Position numbers and translations under genes: made by a program. DNA of 61,496 nucleotides, taken from NCBI GenBank assembly GCA_947632585.1, contig CANRPS010000004.1:1-61496 (forward strand), given 5' to 3'. The stretch is from an uncultured Clostridia bacterium (GTDB lineage: Bacteria > Bacillota > Clostridia > TANB77 > CAG-508). Under the pieces are notes generated by a model. The model was not told the origin of the DNA. It saw only the letters and a list, made by a program, of their open reading frames with translations, and searched no databases. Shown here in pieces: positions 1 through 8,688 of the stretch. Each line of letters starts with the position of its first letter. Positions within the stretch are counted from its first letter, which is position 1.

Positions 1-197
1 TATTTGAAGCACCAGCAGGTATATCTTTTGATGTTCCAAATCCTAATACAATTATAGTAAAAGGAATTGATAAAGAACTAGTTGGTGAAACTGCAGCAAT
101 AATTAGAACAAAGAGACCGCCTGAAGTATATAGAGGTAAAGGAATTAAATATGCAGAAGAAGTAATTAGACGTAAAGTAGGAAAGACAGGAAAATAA
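1..197 (+). CDS. rplF: Ribosomal protein L6 (uL6), 3' end only
   Basis: The window opens inside this gene; the first whole codon is at base 3 and the reading frame runs to TAA at 195-197. The visible 64 residues carry the C-terminal uL6 signature, with a [12 protein letters not shown] segment followed by the basic RRKVGKTGK tail. L6 sits near the factor-binding region of the 50S subunit. The order rplF-rplR-rpsE-rplO-secY that follows is the normal spc operon order, which supports the call. The start lies outside the window. Confidence 0.95.
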   Translation, partial: FEAPAGISFDVPNPNTIIVKGIDKELVGETAAIIRTKRPPEVYRGKGIKYAEEVIRRKVGKTGK

Positions 198-251
198 TAA
201 TTTTAATTAATATAAATTTAATTGAAATTTAAGAAAGGAGTTTAGCAAAAT

Positions 252-611
252 ATGGTTTCAAAGACTGATAGAAAATTAGAAATTTCAAGAAGACATAAAA
301 GAATAAGAACAAAAATATCTGGAACTGCTGAAAGACCAAGACTATGTGTTCATAGAAGCAATTCAAATATTTATGTGCAAATAATAGATGATGTATCAGG
401 AAATACATTAGCTCAAGCTTCAACTCTTGATAAAGAAGTTAAAGAAAAACATGCTAATAAAGCTGCAGCTAAGGAAGTTGGAACTTTAATAGCAAAAAGA
501 GCTACTGCGAAGAAAATAAAAGAAGTTGTTTTTGATCGTGGTGGATATATATATCATGGAGTAATAAAAGAAGTTGCTGAAGCAGCAAGAGAAGGCGGTT
601 TAGAATTTTAA
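252..611 (+). CDS. rplR: Ribosomal protein L18 (uL18)
   Basis: This 119-residue protein has the uL18 family length and the typical order: a basic N terminus, then [20 protein letters not shown] and a C-terminal [10 protein letters not shown] motif. L18 binds 5S rRNA and helps place it on the 50S subunit. An AAAGGAG site precedes the ATG. It lies 54 bp after rplF and 40 bp before rpsE, inside one spc transcript. Nothing odd is seen. Confidence 0.97.
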   Translation: MVSKTDRKLEISRRHKRIRTKISGTAERPRLCVHRSNSNIYVQIIDDVSGNTLAQASTLDKEVKEKHANKAAAKEVGTLIAKRATAKKIKEVVFDRGGYIYHGVIKEVAEAAREGGLEF

Positions 612-651
612 CAATAGTCAAAAATTGAAAAGGAGGTAAAGTTTTAAAAGC

Positions 652-1140
652 ATGGAAGAAAAGCAAGAGAATGAATTAAAAGAAAAAGTAGTTGCTCTTA
701 ACAGAGTTACAAAAGTTGTTAAGGGTGGTAGACATATGAGATTTTCAGCAGTTGTTGTTGTTGGAGATGAAAACGGCAGAGTTGGTGTTGGAAATGGTAA
801 AGCGACTGAAGTACCAGAAGCTATAAAAAAGGCTATCGAAGATGCTAAAAAGAACTTAATAACAGTTCCAATAATAGATACAACTATACCACACGAATGT
901 ATAGGTAAATTTGACCGTGCTAGAGTTATGCTAAAACCAGCTCCTGTAGGTACAGGAATTATAGCAGGTGGAAGTGTAAGACCTGTTTTAGAATTTGCAG
1001 GATATAAAAACATTCGTACAAAAATATTAGGAACAAATAATCCTAGAAACGTAGTTTATGCTACAATAGAAGGATTAAAAGCTATGCAAACAGTAGAGTC
1101 TGTTGCAGCTAAAAGAGGAAAGAAACCAGAAGAGATTTAA
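652..1140 (+). CDS. rpsE: Ribosomal protein S5 (uS5)
   Basis: This 162-residue protein has the uS5 double-stranded-RNA-binding-like N-terminal half ([18 protein letters not shown], then [10 protein letters not shown]) and the C-terminal half with [11 protein letters not shown]5 forms part of the mRNA entry site and affects decoding accuracy. A strong AGGAGGT lies upstream of the ATG. In most bacteria rpmD (L30) follows, but here rplO comes next after a 47 bp gap, so L30 is missing from its usual place. Confidence 0.97.
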   Translation: MEEKQENELKEKVVALNRVTKVVKGGRHMRFSAVVVVGDENGRVGVGNGKATEVPEAIKKAIEDAKKNLITVPIIDTTIPHECIGKFDRARVMLKPAPVGTGIIAGGSVRPVLEFAGYKNIRTKILGTNNPRNVVYATIEGLKAMQTVESVAAKRGKKPEEI

Positions 1141-1187
1141 TTTTATATATTATAAAAATCAAGACTTATATTTAAGGAGGTGCAAAA

Positions 1188-1619
1188 ATGAAAATTGAAG
1201 AACTAAAACCAGCTGTTAAAAAATTAGAACGTAAAAGAGTTGGAAGAGGTATGGCATCAGGAACAGGAAAAACTTCAGGCAAAGGTCAAAAAGGACAAAA
1301 AGCAAGAAGTGGAGCTCCAAGACGTGGATTTGAAGGTGGTCAAACACCATTATATAGAAGATTACCAAAAAGAGGATTTACAAATATTCATGCAAAACAT
1401 TATACAGAAGTAACATTTAAAATGTTAAATAAATCAAAAGCAACAGATGTTACAGCTGAAACATTATTAGAAGAAGGAATAATTGGAAAGATTCAAGATG
1501 GAATCGTAATTTTAGCAACAGGAAAATTAGAAAAGAAATTAAATGTTAAAGCTAAAAAGTTCACAGCAAAAGCAAAAGAAGCTATAGAAGCTTTAGGCGG
1601 AAAGGCAGAGGTGATTTAA
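1188..1619 (+). CDS. rplO: Ribosomal protein L15 (uL15)
   Basis: This 143-residue protein starts with the glycine- and arginine-rich uL15 N-terminal tail ([22 protein letters not shown]), followed by [19 protein letters not shown]15 is a late-assembly 50S protein. An AAGGAGGTG site sits 7-8 bases before the ATG. Its TAA stop is followed directly by the TTG start of secY with no spacer, which suggests translational coupling. Confidence 0.97.
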   Translation: MKIEELKPAVKKLERKRVGRGMASGTGKTSGKGQKGQKARSGAPRRGFEGGQTPLYRRLPKRGFTNIHAKHYTEVTFKMLNKSKATDVTAETLLEEGIIGKIQDGIVILATGKLEKKLNVKAKKFTAKAKEAIEALGGKAEVI

Positions 1620-2942
1620 TTGTTTAAAACTATAAAAAACGCATTTAAAACACCTGAAATAAGAAAAAAGCTTTTAATTACATTGCTTTTAATAATTCTT
1701 TTTAGATTAGGTTGCTACATAACAGTACCTGGAGTAGATAGTTCTGCATTAAATAATTTAATGAGTGAAGGATCTTCTACTATAGCTGGAATGATAAACT
1801 TAATTTCAGGTGGAGCTTTTTCACATTTTTCAATATTTGCAATGAGTATAACACCTTATATTACTGCAACAATTGTTATGCAACTTTTAGGGATGATTAT
1901 ACCATCTTTAGAAAGACTAACTAAAGAAGGTGGAGAAGATGGAAAAAGAAAAATTAATAAATATACAAAAATATTAACAATAGTATTAGCTTTAGTTGAA
2001 GGTGTTGGAGTATATTTATCATATAAATCTTATAATGTGTTTGTAGATGACACATTTCTTACAGGATTGATGATTGTTACAGGATTTGTAGCAGGAACAT
2101 CTCTACTTATGTGGCTTGGAGAGCAAATAACTAATAAAGGTATAGGAAATGGTATATCATTAATTATTTGTATTGGTATACTTTCTAGAATAACATCTGT
2201 TTTAGTTACTATACGTAATTTAGTTTGGCAATCAAATGGATTTAATACAGTAGGATTTTTAACTTCTTTAGGAATATTAATTGGTGCAATAATATTAGTT
2301 GCTGCAGTTATATATATGACAAATGCAGAACGTAGAATACCAGTTCAATATTCAAAAAGAGTTGTTGGAAGAAAAATGGTTGGTGCACAAAATACAGTTA
2401 TACCATTAAAACTTGCAATGGCAGGAGTTATGCCTATAATATTTGCTTCATCATTTTTAACATTCCCTGCAATGATTATACAAATATTTAAGCCAGATGT
2501 AGCAACTAGTACAGGATTTTGGTCAGTACTATTTAAATTTTCAACAGCAACATCATCATCATCTGTTGGATGGGGATATACTGTAGCAAATGCACTTATA
2601 TATTTATTATTGATAGTAGGATTTACTTTCTTCTGGACATATGCAATGACAAATCCAGCAGAGATATCTTCAAATATCAAGAAAAATGGAGGATTTATCC
2701 CAGGTATAAGAGCAGGAAAACCAACAACAGATTATTTATCAAATGTAATTTCTAAAATAACACTATTTGGAGGATTATATTTAGCAATAATTGCTATTTT
2801 ACCAATGCTTCTAAGATTTACATCATTAGATATAACTTTCGGTGGAACAGCAATACTTATCGTAGTTGGTGTTGCAATAGAATCAATTCAACAATTAGAA
2901 TCTCAATTAGTAATGAGACACTATAAAGGATTCTTAGAATAA
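1620..2942 (+). CDS. secY: Protein translocase subunit SecY
   Basis: This 440-residue polytopic membrane protein has about ten hydrophobic segments and SecY signatures: TVPGVDSSAL near the N terminus, GIIPSLERLTKEGEEG-like loop 2, and ESIQQLESQLVMRHYKGF at the end. It forms the protein-conducting channel with SecE and SecG in the plasma membrane. Translation starts at TTG immediately after the rplO stop. The AGGCAGAGGTGA at the end of rplO probably supplies the ribosome binding site. A terminator follows, which separates it from adk, its usual partner. Confidence 0.97.
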   Translation: MFKTIKNAFKTPEIRKKLLITLLLIILFRLGCYITVPGVDSSALNNLMSEGSSTIAGMINLISGGAFSHFSIFAMSITPYITATIVMQLLGMIIPSLERLTKEGGEDGKRKINKYTKILTIVLALVEGVGVYLSYKSYNVFVDDTFLTGLMIVTGFVAGTSLLMWLGEQITNKGIGNGISLIICIGILSRITSVLVTIRNLVWQSNGFNTVGFLTSLGILIGAIILVAAVIYMTNAERRIPVQYSKRVVGRKMVGAQNTVIPLKLAMAGVMPIIFASSFLTFPAMIIQIFKPDVATSTGFWSVLFKFSTATSSSSVGWGYTVANALIYLLLIVGFTFFWTYAMTNPAEISSNIKKNGGFIPGIRAGKPTTDYLSNVISKITLFGGLYLAIIAILPMLLRFTSLDITFGGTAILIVVGVAIESIQQLESQLVMRHYKGFLE

Positions 2943-2957
2943 AATGTAATAAAAAAG

Positions 2958-2989
2958 CAATCATTAATTTTAATGATTGTTTTTTTTTA
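2958..2989 (+). terminator. Rho-independent terminator after secY
   Basis: A nine-base stem (CAATCATTA / TAATGATTG) with a short loop is followed by nine T residues. It ends the spc transcript before the helix-turn-helix cluster. Confidence 0.85.
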
Positions 2990-3000
2990 TTAGTCCAAAT

Positions 3001-3029
3001 TTGATTTTATTTACATAATATGGTAAAAT
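3001..3029 (+). promoter_or_regulatory. Sigma-A-type promoter for the HTH-array cluster
   Basis: TTGATT and TAAAAT are separated by exactly 17 bases and lie about 30 bases upstream of the first HTH-array gene. Coming just after the secY terminator, it gives the cluster its own transcription unit. Confidence 0.7.
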
Positions 3030-3058
3030 ATATAGAGTAGGTAAAAGGAGATGGATAT

Positions 3059-4180
3059 ATGAGTTGGGAAAGAAATGATATAATAACTTTTCTAAAAGAT
3101 AATCCAAGAGGAACTTTACAAGAATTTGCAAGACAATATGGTGTAACTAAACAAGCTATAAGTGACAGACTAAAAAAAATGAATTTAAATTGGAAAGAAC
3201 TAAAAGACGAGGCTATAGCAAATCAAATTAAAAAATATATAGAAGAACATCCAAAATTAACGAAAATGGAGTTAGAAGAAGAATTTAATTTGACTTATGA
3301 AGCTATAAGAGCAGAAGCTGCAAAATATGGAGTTAAAATAAAAATATATAGAGATAATAAAGCAACAAAAGCAGAAATAGAAGAATATATGCACAAAAAT
3401 CCTAATGCAACTATATCTGAGTGTGCTAATTACTTTAAAGTAGGATATAGTACTATGTATAGAAGATTTGAGAAATATGGGTTATCAACAAAAATAAGTA
3501 AGAGAAAAGAAAGAGAAAGAATTGCTACAATTTTAAAAGAGGATAAGTTAAGAGAGTATATAAAAGAACATCCTGGAACCACCATACATAAAATGGCTGA
3601 AAATCTTAAAGTAAACAATATTACATTAAAAAAATACTTGAAATTATATGGAATAAACTTAACTGGACTTAGAAATATTACTATAGAAAAAAATAGAATA
3701 GAAGAGGTTATCAAAAAAAATCCAAGCATAACTATTAAAGATATGTCAGAATATTTTGGAATTTCAAGAAATATAATGAAAAAACACTTAAGTTTTTATG
3801 GAATAAAATTATCAGGAAAAAAAGTGAGATTTGGAAAAGAAGATTTAGAAGAATATATAAAAAGTAACCCGAATTCTACTCAGGTTGATATTGCCAGATA
3901 CTTTAAAGTTTCGGAATCTACTATTTATAAATATATGAAATTGTATGATTTAAAAGGTAGGGAAAAGAAAAAAGCAGAATATTCAAAAGAACCAATAGAA
4001 GCGAAAGAAGAATTATTATTGAAAATATTAGATATATTAAATTCAGTTAAAGGAATTTCTATAAAAAGATTAAAAATTTTTTTGGAAAGTAAAGGAATAA
4101 ATGTATCTGAAGAAGAAATTTTACAATATCAAAATAAATTACAACAAGAAAATAGGATTTCTGATGAAGAAGAAAGGTAA
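3059..4180 (+). CDS. Tandem helix-turn-helix array protein (six repeats)
   Basis: I do not recognise a named family. The 373-residue protein is made of about six repeats of roughly 40-60 residues. Each has the pattern [I/L]xxYI-xx-[H/N]P-x-[A/T]T-xxx-[M/A]AxYFxVSxxT[I/M]xxxxxxYGI, which looks like a small DNA-binding HTH unit similar to those at the N terminus of IS630-type transposases. After residue about 310 comes a C-terminal region (LLLKILDILNSVKGISIKRL) shared with the next two genes, ending in DEEER. There is no transposase DDE core. It is highly basic and AT-rich like its neighbours. The likely role is DNA binding; the target is unknown. Confidence 0.75.
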   Translation: MSWERNDIITFLKDNPRGTLQEFARQYGVTKQAISDRLKKMNLNWKELKDEAIANQIKKYIEEHPKLTKMELEEEFNLTYEAIRAEAAKYGVKIKIYRDNKATKAEIEEYMHKNPNATISECANYFKVGYSTMYRRFEKYGLSTKISKRKERERIATILKEDKLREYIKEHPGTTIHKMAENLKVNNITLKKYLKLYGINLTGLRNITIEKNRIEEVIKKNPSITIKDMSEYFGISRNIMKKHLSFYGIKLSGKKVRFGKEDLEEYIKSNPNSTQVDIARYFKVSESTIYKYMKLYDLKGREKKKAEYSKEPIEAKEELLLKILDILNSVKGISIKRLKIFLESKGINVSEEEILQYQNKLQQENRISDEEER

Positions 4181-4186
4181 AATTAA

Positions 4187-4834
4187 ATGAGTTTTGAAGA
4201 AAATGAAATATTGGAATTTATGAAGAAAAATCCAAGAGCAACCCTACAAGACTTAGCAAATGAATATGGAGTAACTAAAAAAAGTATAAGTGATAGATTT
4301 AAAAAACTAAAAATTAATTGGCAAGATATAAGATTTAAAGCAAGGAAATATGAATTAGAAAGATATGTAATTGAACATCCAGATGCTAATCAAAAAAAGA
4401 TGGCAAATGATTTAGGAGTAACAGAAGAAGGTTTATGCTATAATATAAAAAAATATGGAATAATAGTTCCACTTAAATGGAAAAAATTAGATTCAAAACC
4501 TGGAATATCAAAAAGAGAAATAGAAGAATATATAGAAAAAAATCCTAAAACAAATCAAAAAGAAATAGCAGAATATTTTAATTATTCACAGCCAACAATA
4601 AGCCGTCTGGTAGAAAGATATGGAATAAATGTGCATAGAAAATCTACAAAATCAAAACGAATGGAAATAATATCAAAAGCATTTCAGATGTTGAACTCTG
4701 TTAAAGGTGTATCAATAAAAAGTTTAAGAGAATTTTTACAAAATAAAGGAATAGATATTTCTGAAGAAGAGATTATGGAATATCAAAGAAAAACATTACA
4801 AGAAAATAAAACTCATGATGATGAAGAAAGATGA
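4187..4834 (+). CDS. Tandem helix-turn-helix array protein (three repeats)
   Basis: This is a 215-residue paralogue of the preceding gene. It has three HTH repeats (starting near residues 5, 55 and 105) and the same C-terminal module (MLNSVKGVSIKSLREFLQNKGI), ending in HDDEER. The first repeat (NPRATLQDLANEYGVTKKSISDR) is nearly identical to the first repeat of both neighbours, so the array seems to have grown or shrunk by loss of internal repeats. It starts 6 bp after the previous stop and is co-transcribed. No catalytic motif is visible. Function unknown; DNA binding is inferred. Confidence 0.75.
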   Translation: MSFEENEILEFMKKNPRATLQDLANEYGVTKKSISDRFKKLKINWQDIRFKARKYELERYVIEHPDANQKKMANDLGVTEEGLCYNIKKYGIIVPLKWKKLDSKPGISKREIEEYIEKNPKTNQKEIAEYFNYSQPTISRLVERYGINVHRKSTKSKRMEIISKAFQMLNSVKGVSIKSLREFLQNKGIDISEEEIMEYQRKTLQENKTHDDEER

Positions 4835-4854
4835 TAAAAGAAGGAAAAAAATAA

Positions 4855-5820
4855 ATGAAATTAGATGAAAAATATGTGTTAAATTTTTTAGAAAAAAATC
4901 CAAGAGCAAGTTTACAAGATTTAGCTGAAGATATAGGTATAACTAGACAAGCAGTTAGTAGTAATTTGAAAAGAAATAATATTAATTGGAAAGAACTAAG
5001 AGAAGAAGCTAAAAAAGAGCAAATTGAAAGATATTTAATAAATAATCCAAATGTAACAATAAAAAGGATGGCAAAAGATTTGAAAGCTGATACTCAAACA
5101 TTAAGATCAGAGATGAAAAAATATGGATTATTTAGACAAAGAACCACTACATCTGCTAAATCAAAAATAAAAAGAGAAGAATTGGAATCATATATATTAA
5201 AACATCCTGAGAAAAATATTCGAGAACTGGCAGAATATTTTAAAGTATGCTACTTGACGATGTTTAATACTTTACGTAGATATGATATAAAATTAAAAAC
5301 TAATAATGAGTTAGTAGAAGAGTTATTAAATGAAGACAAAATAGAAAAATATTTGGAGGAACATCCCGATAGTAATCAGATAGAAATGGCAGATTTTTTT
5401 GGAGTATCAAAATATGTTATGTCTGAATATATCATAAAACATAATATAAATATACCAGGAAAAAATATGAGACACAAATATAGTTTAAAAATAACAAAAA
5501 AAGAAATAGAAAGTTTTTTAGAAAAACATCCAGAAGCTAATCAAGAAGATATGACAGAATTTTTTGGAGTATCAAGAAATACAATAAGAAGATGTATAAG
5601 AAGATATGATATAATTGTTAAGGGAAAAGGAACTAGAAGAGACAAGAAAAGAACTAAAGAGGGAGATATATTAAAAGCTATTGATATGCTAGAAACGATT
5701 AATGGATTAACAATAACAAGGCTGAGAGAATTCTTAGAGGAAAAAGGTATTCAAATTTCAGAAAATGATATTTTAGAATATCAAAAAAGAAAGATAGATG
5801 AAAAAGAAGAAGAAAGATAA
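4855..5820 (+). CDS. Tandem helix-turn-helix array protein (five repeats)
   Basis: This is the third paralogue, 321 residues, with about five HTH repeats followed by the shared C-terminal module (AIDMLETINGLTITRLREFLEEKGI) and a KEEER tail. The repeats have the same helix-turn-helix spacing, for example KHPEANQEDMTEFFGVSRNT, but their putative recognition helices differ. That would allow each array to read a different extended DNA site (inference). It follows the second gene by 20 bp and ends the three-gene unit before a hairpin. Confidence 0.75.
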   Translation: MKLDEKYVLNFLEKNPRASLQDLAEDIGITRQAVSSNLKRNNINWKELREEAKKEQIERYLINNPNVTIKRMAKDLKADTQTLRSEMKKYGLFRQRTTTSAKSKIKREELESYILKHPEKNIRELAEYFKVCYLTMFNTLRRYDIKLKTNNELVEELLNEDKIEKYLEEHPDSNQIEMADFFGVSKYVMSEYIIKHNINIPGKNMRHKYSLKITKKEIESFLEKHPEANQEDMTEFFGVSRNTIRRCIRRYDIIVKGKGTRRDKKRTKEGDILKAIDMLETINGLTITRLREFLEEKGIQISENDILEYQKRKIDEKEEER

Positions 5821-5845
5821 AATTGGGAAATATAGAGGAATTTCA

Positions 5846-5885
5846 CCTTACTTATTAAAAAATTAATAAGCAAGGTTTATTTTTA
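5846..5885 (+). terminator. Terminator after the HTH-array cluster
   Basis: CCTTACTTATTA pairs with TAATAAGCAAGG, with one mismatch, and a T-rich stretch follows. The next promoter (adk) starts about 85 bases downstream. Confidence 0.7.
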
Positions 5886-5969
5886 TGTTAAAGTAGAAAA
5901 ATGTAATCTCAAAGATAAAAAACGTGTATTGATTTAATGTTAATTTGCTATAGAATTATCAAATTTTAT

Positions 5970-5998
5970 TGACTTTTCGAGCTAAAAGGGTTAAAATA
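5970..5998 (+). promoter_or_regulatory. Promoter for the adk-map-infA operon
   Basis: TTGACT and TAAAAT are spaced by 17 bases, about 32 bases before adk. It restores expression of the alpha-operon genes downstream of the HTH insertion. Confidence 0.75.
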
Positions 5999-6030
5999 AA
6001 GCATATTAAAATTAGGAGGAGTGTTGCCAA

Positions 6031-6690
6031 ATGAATATTATAATGATGGGAGCCCAAGGCACAGGAAAAGGAACAGTTGCTGGACTTTTAAAACAAGGAT
6101 TAGGATTACCACATATTTCTACTGGAGAGATATTTAGGAAAAATATACAAGAAAATACAGAATTGGGAAAAATGGCTAAACAATATGCAGATGAAGGAAA
6201 ATTGGTTCCAGATGAAGTTACAAACGAGATGGTAAAGCAAAGGTTAAATGAAGAGGATTGTGTAAATGGATTTATATTAGATGGGTATCCAAGAAATACA
6301 AACCAAGCAGAAACATTAGATAATATATTAGCAGAAAAAAACACTCAAATAGATTTAGTTGTAAATCTAAATACTCCACAAGACGAAATAATAGAAAGAG
6401 TTATGGCAAGAAGAGAATGCCCAAAATGTAAAAGAGTATATAACATGATTCTAAAAAAACCTAAAGAAGGTGAAATCTGTGATGATTGTAAAGTAGCTTT
6501 GACTAAGAGGGCTGATGATACAGAAGAAAAATTACAAACAAGATTAGATACATTTTTTAAAGAAACAACACCAGTTATCGAATATTACAGAAATAAAGGT
6601 ATTGTAAGAGATGAAGAGATAAGCATATCAATAAACAGATTTGGAGAAGATGTGGCAAGAGATATAATAAACTCTATTGAAAATAAATAA
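6031..6690 (+). CDS. adk: Adenylate kinase
   Basis: This 219-residue enzyme interconverts ATP + AMP and 2 ADP in the cytoplasm. The P-loop reads GAQGTGKGT at residues 7-15, where GAPGAGKGT is usual. DGYPR and the NMP-binding segment follow. The LID domain carries a zinc site of CPKC plus CDDC, as in many Gram-positive adenylate kinases. A GGAGG site precedes the ATG. It normally follows secY directly; here the HTH cluster separates them. map follows after 34 bp. Confidence 0.97.
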   Translation: MNIIMMGAQGTGKGTVAGLLKQGLGLPHISTGEIFRKNIQENTELGKMAKQYADEGKLVPDEVTNEMVKQRLNEEDCVNGFILDGYPRNTNQAETLDNILAEKNTQIDLVVNLNTPQDEIIERVMARRECPKCKRVYNMILKKPKEGEICDDCKVALTKRADDTEEKLQTRLDTFFKETTPVIEYYRNKGIVRDEEISISINRFGEDVARDIINSIENK

Positions 6691-6724
6691 TTATTTATTA
6701 CATTAAAGAAAGAGGGCAAAAATA

Positions 6725-7495
6725 ATGGTTACAATAAAATCTCAAAAAGAGATTGAACTAATGAAAGATGTTTGTAAAATGGTGGCTGAATTTTACGATG
6801 AATTAGAAAAAAAAGTAAAAGCTGGAATTTCAACATTTGAATTAAATGAAGAAGCGGAAAAGATAATGAGAAGTTTAGGAGGAATTCCAGCACAAATAGG
6901 GTATAATCCTGGAGTAAGTGGAATTCCACCATATCCTGCAGCCACTTGTATATCTGTAAATGATGAAATAATACATGGAATACCTAGAAAAAATAAAATA
7001 ATAAAAGATGGAGATATAGTAAGTATAGATACTGTAATTTTAAAAAATGGATTTCATGGAGATGCAGCTCGTACTTTTATGGTAGGAAATGTTTCTAAAG
7101 AAGCTAAAAGATTAGTTGAAGTTACAAAACAAGCATTTTTTGAAGGATTAAAATTTGCAAAAAAAGGCTATAGGGTAGGAGATATTTCTCATGCTATAGG
7201 CGAATATGTAAAATCTCAAGGTTTTTCTGTATTAAAGGAATTTCAAGGACATGGAATTGGAAGGCAGATGCATGAAGATCCAGGAATACCAAATTATGGT
7301 AAAGCGGGAAAAGGAACTAGATTAGAACCTGGTATGACAATATGTATAGAGCCTATGGTTATACAAGGAAAAGAAAATATTTTAGAGTTAGATGATGGGT
7401 GGACAATAGTTACAGAAGACGGCAGTTTATCAGCTCATTATGAAAATACAATTTTAATTACAGAAAATGAGCCAAAAGTATTGACAATTAAGTAA
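6725..7495 (+). CDS. map: Methionine aminopeptidase, type I
   Basis: This 256-residue M24 metallopeptidase removes the initiator methionine from nascent proteins. The metal ligands are visible in order: the two aspartates (SIDT and GDAARTF), the histidine in GHGIGRQMHEDP, and the two glutamates in IEPM and YENTIL. The family length is normal. It sits between adk and infA as in other Firmicutes, but the KOW-domain gene often found after map is absent. Confidence 0.96.
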   Translation: MVTIKSQKEIELMKDVCKMVAEFYDELEKKVKAGISTFELNEEAEKIMRSLGGIPAQIGYNPGVSGIPPYPAATCISVNDEIIHGIPRKNKIIKDGDIVSIDTVILKNGFHGDAARTFMVGNVSKEAKRLVEVTKQAFFEGLKFAKKGYRVGDISHAIGEYVKSQGFSVLKEFQGHGIGRQMHEDPGIPNYGKAGKGTRLEPGMTICIEPMVIQGKENILELDDGWTIVTEDGSLSAHYENTILITENEPKVLTIK

Positions 7496-7509
7496 ATATG
7501 AGATATAAT

Positions 7510-7584
7510 GGTAAAGCTATTGTATAATAGGATAAATATGTGACTTGCAAAAGCTACATATACCTATAATTACAAAGCTTTACC
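7510..7584 (+). promoter_or_regulatory. Structured leader RNA upstream of infA
   Basis: The map-infA gap folds as one long stepped hairpin. GGTAAAGCT pairs with AGCTTTACC (9 bp), then TTGTA with TACAA, ATAGG with CCTAT, and TATGT with ACATA around an apical CTT-GCAA-AAG. Four nested helices in about 75 bases suggest a conserved RNA that may control the infA-rpmJ-rpsM segment. I cannot match it to a named Rfam family. Confidence 0.5.
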
Positions 7585-7623
7585 TTAATTTATAAAAATT
7601 TAGTTCTTTGAGGGAGGCGAAAA

Positions 7624-7842
7624 ATGGCTAAAGAAGAACTTTTAGAATTAGAAGGAAAGGTTGTAGAAACATTACCTAATACTACTTTTAGAGTTGAATT
7701 AGAAAATGGACATCAAATTTTAGCAACTATTTCTGGAAAATTAAGAATGAATTATATTAAAATTCTTACAGGAGATAAAGTAAAAGTAGAAATGTCTCCA
7801 TATGATTTAAATCGTGGTAGAATTACTTGGAGAGCTAAATAG
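7624..7842 (+). CDS. infA: Translation initiation factor IF-1
   Basis: This 72-residue single OB-fold protein has the normal IF-1 length and motifs ([20 protein letters not shown], and [13 protein letters not shown]). IF-1 binds the ribosomal A site during initiation alongside IF-2 and IF-3, both also encoded in this window. A GGGAGG site precedes the ATG. rpmJ follows after 29 bp. Confidence 0.97.
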   Translation: MAKEELLELEGKVVETLPNTTFRVELENGHQILATISGKLRMNYIKILTGDKVKVEMSPYDLNRGRITWRAK

Positions 7843-7871
7843 CAAATATTTATAGAAAGGAAATAAAGAAA

Positions 7872-7985
7872 ATGAAGGTAAGACCATCAGTAAAAAAATT
7901 ATGTGACAAATGTAAAGTAATCAAAAGAAAAGGTGTAATAAGAGTAATTTGTGAAAACCCTAAACATAAACAAAGACAAGGATAA
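7872..7985 (+). CDS. rpmJ: Ribosomal protein L36 (bL36)
   Basis: This gene is too short for the ORF track: 37 codons from ATG at 7872 to TAA at 7985. The product begins [15 protein letters not shown] and has the zinc-ribbon ligands C-x2-C, a later C and an H (CENPKH), so it is the zinc-binding form of L36. An AAAGGA site lies upstream. The position between infA and rpsM is the standard one. Confidence 0.96.
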   Translation: MKVRPSVKKLCDKCKVIKRKGVIRVICENPKHKQRQG

Positions 7986-8011
7986 AACTTAATATTTAAT
8001 AGATTAAGATA

Positions 8012-8205
8012 AAAGCAAATGTTTATGCTTTTTAAGCATGGACAGGTGTTTTTACTTTTTGTTTGTTTATAACACAAATGTGGTAGCGGCTGAATTAATC
8101 CATTTGTGTTTATATAAATTAGTTATCAAAAATGCTAAAGATTTAATAGATGTAAAAAGCAATTACATTTTATTAGATGCATTTCACCTTTAGATAATTT
8201 TTGAT
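8012..8205 (+). promoter_or_regulatory. Structured leader upstream of rpsM
   Basis: The 277-base gap between rpmJ and rpsM holds several strong helices: AAAAGCA/TGCTTTT, AACACAAATG/CATTTGTGTT (8071-8110), and a long stem at 8125-8205 (ATCAAAAAT/ATTTTTGAT, CTAAAG/CTTTAG, TAATA/TATTA, ATGTAA/TTACAT). Ribosomal proteins S4 or S13 often regulate this operon through leaders, so an autoregulatory RNA is a reasonable inference. No ORF is visible here. Confidence 0.45.
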
Positions 8206-8262
8206 AATGTTACTAAAGAAAATGAAAAAAGCAAATTAAAATTTTGGAGGTGTAAATAAAAC

Positions 8263-8640
8263 ATGGCTCGTATATCAGGAGTAGATTTACCTAAGGAAAA
8301 AAGGGTAGAAATAGGACTAACATATATATATGGTATAGGACTAACAACTTCTCAAAAAATTTTAGCAAAAACAGGAATTAATCCAGATACAAGAGTAAAA
8401 GATTTAACAGATGATCAAGTAAATGCAATTAGAAAAGAAATCGATGCTAGCTATAAAGTAGAAGGAGATTTGAGAAGAGAAGTTGCTTTAAACATAAAAA
8501 GACTTACAGAAATTGGTTGCTATAGAGGTATAAGACATAGAAAAGGACTTCCAGTTAGAGGACAAAGAACAAAAACTAATGCTCGTACAAGAAAAGGACC
8601 AAGAAAAGTAGTAAGTAGAAGTAAAAAGAAAGATCAATAG
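8263..8640 (+). CDS. rpsM: Ribosomal protein S13 (uS13)
   Basis: This 125-residue protein starts [26 protein letters not shown] and ends in the basic [14 protein letters not shown] tail typical of uS13. S13 contacts the 50S subunit and P-site tRNA at the head of the small subunit. A TGGAGGTG site precedes the ATG. It is followed by rpsK, rpsD, rpoA and rplQ in the usual alpha-operon order. Confidence 0.97.
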   Translation: MARISGVDLPKEKRVEIGLTYIYGIGLTTSQKILAKTGINPDTRVKDLTDDQVNAIRKEIDASYKVEGDLRREVALNIKRLTEIGCYRGIRHRKGLPVRGQRTKTNARTRKGPRKVVSRSKKKDQ

Positions 8641-8688
8641 AATAATCTAAAAACCTAAATAAATATAAAGAGGAGGTAAATAGAAGAA

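Noticed and set aside
618-1013. Minus-strand ORF opposite rpsE
   Set aside because: Shadow of a conserved ribosomal protein gene.
3059-5820. HTH cluster as an IS element or CRISPR-like repeat array
   Set aside because: No transposase core, terminal inverted repeats or target duplication seen; the repeats are protein-level and diverged. No CRISPR array was seen anywhere in the window.
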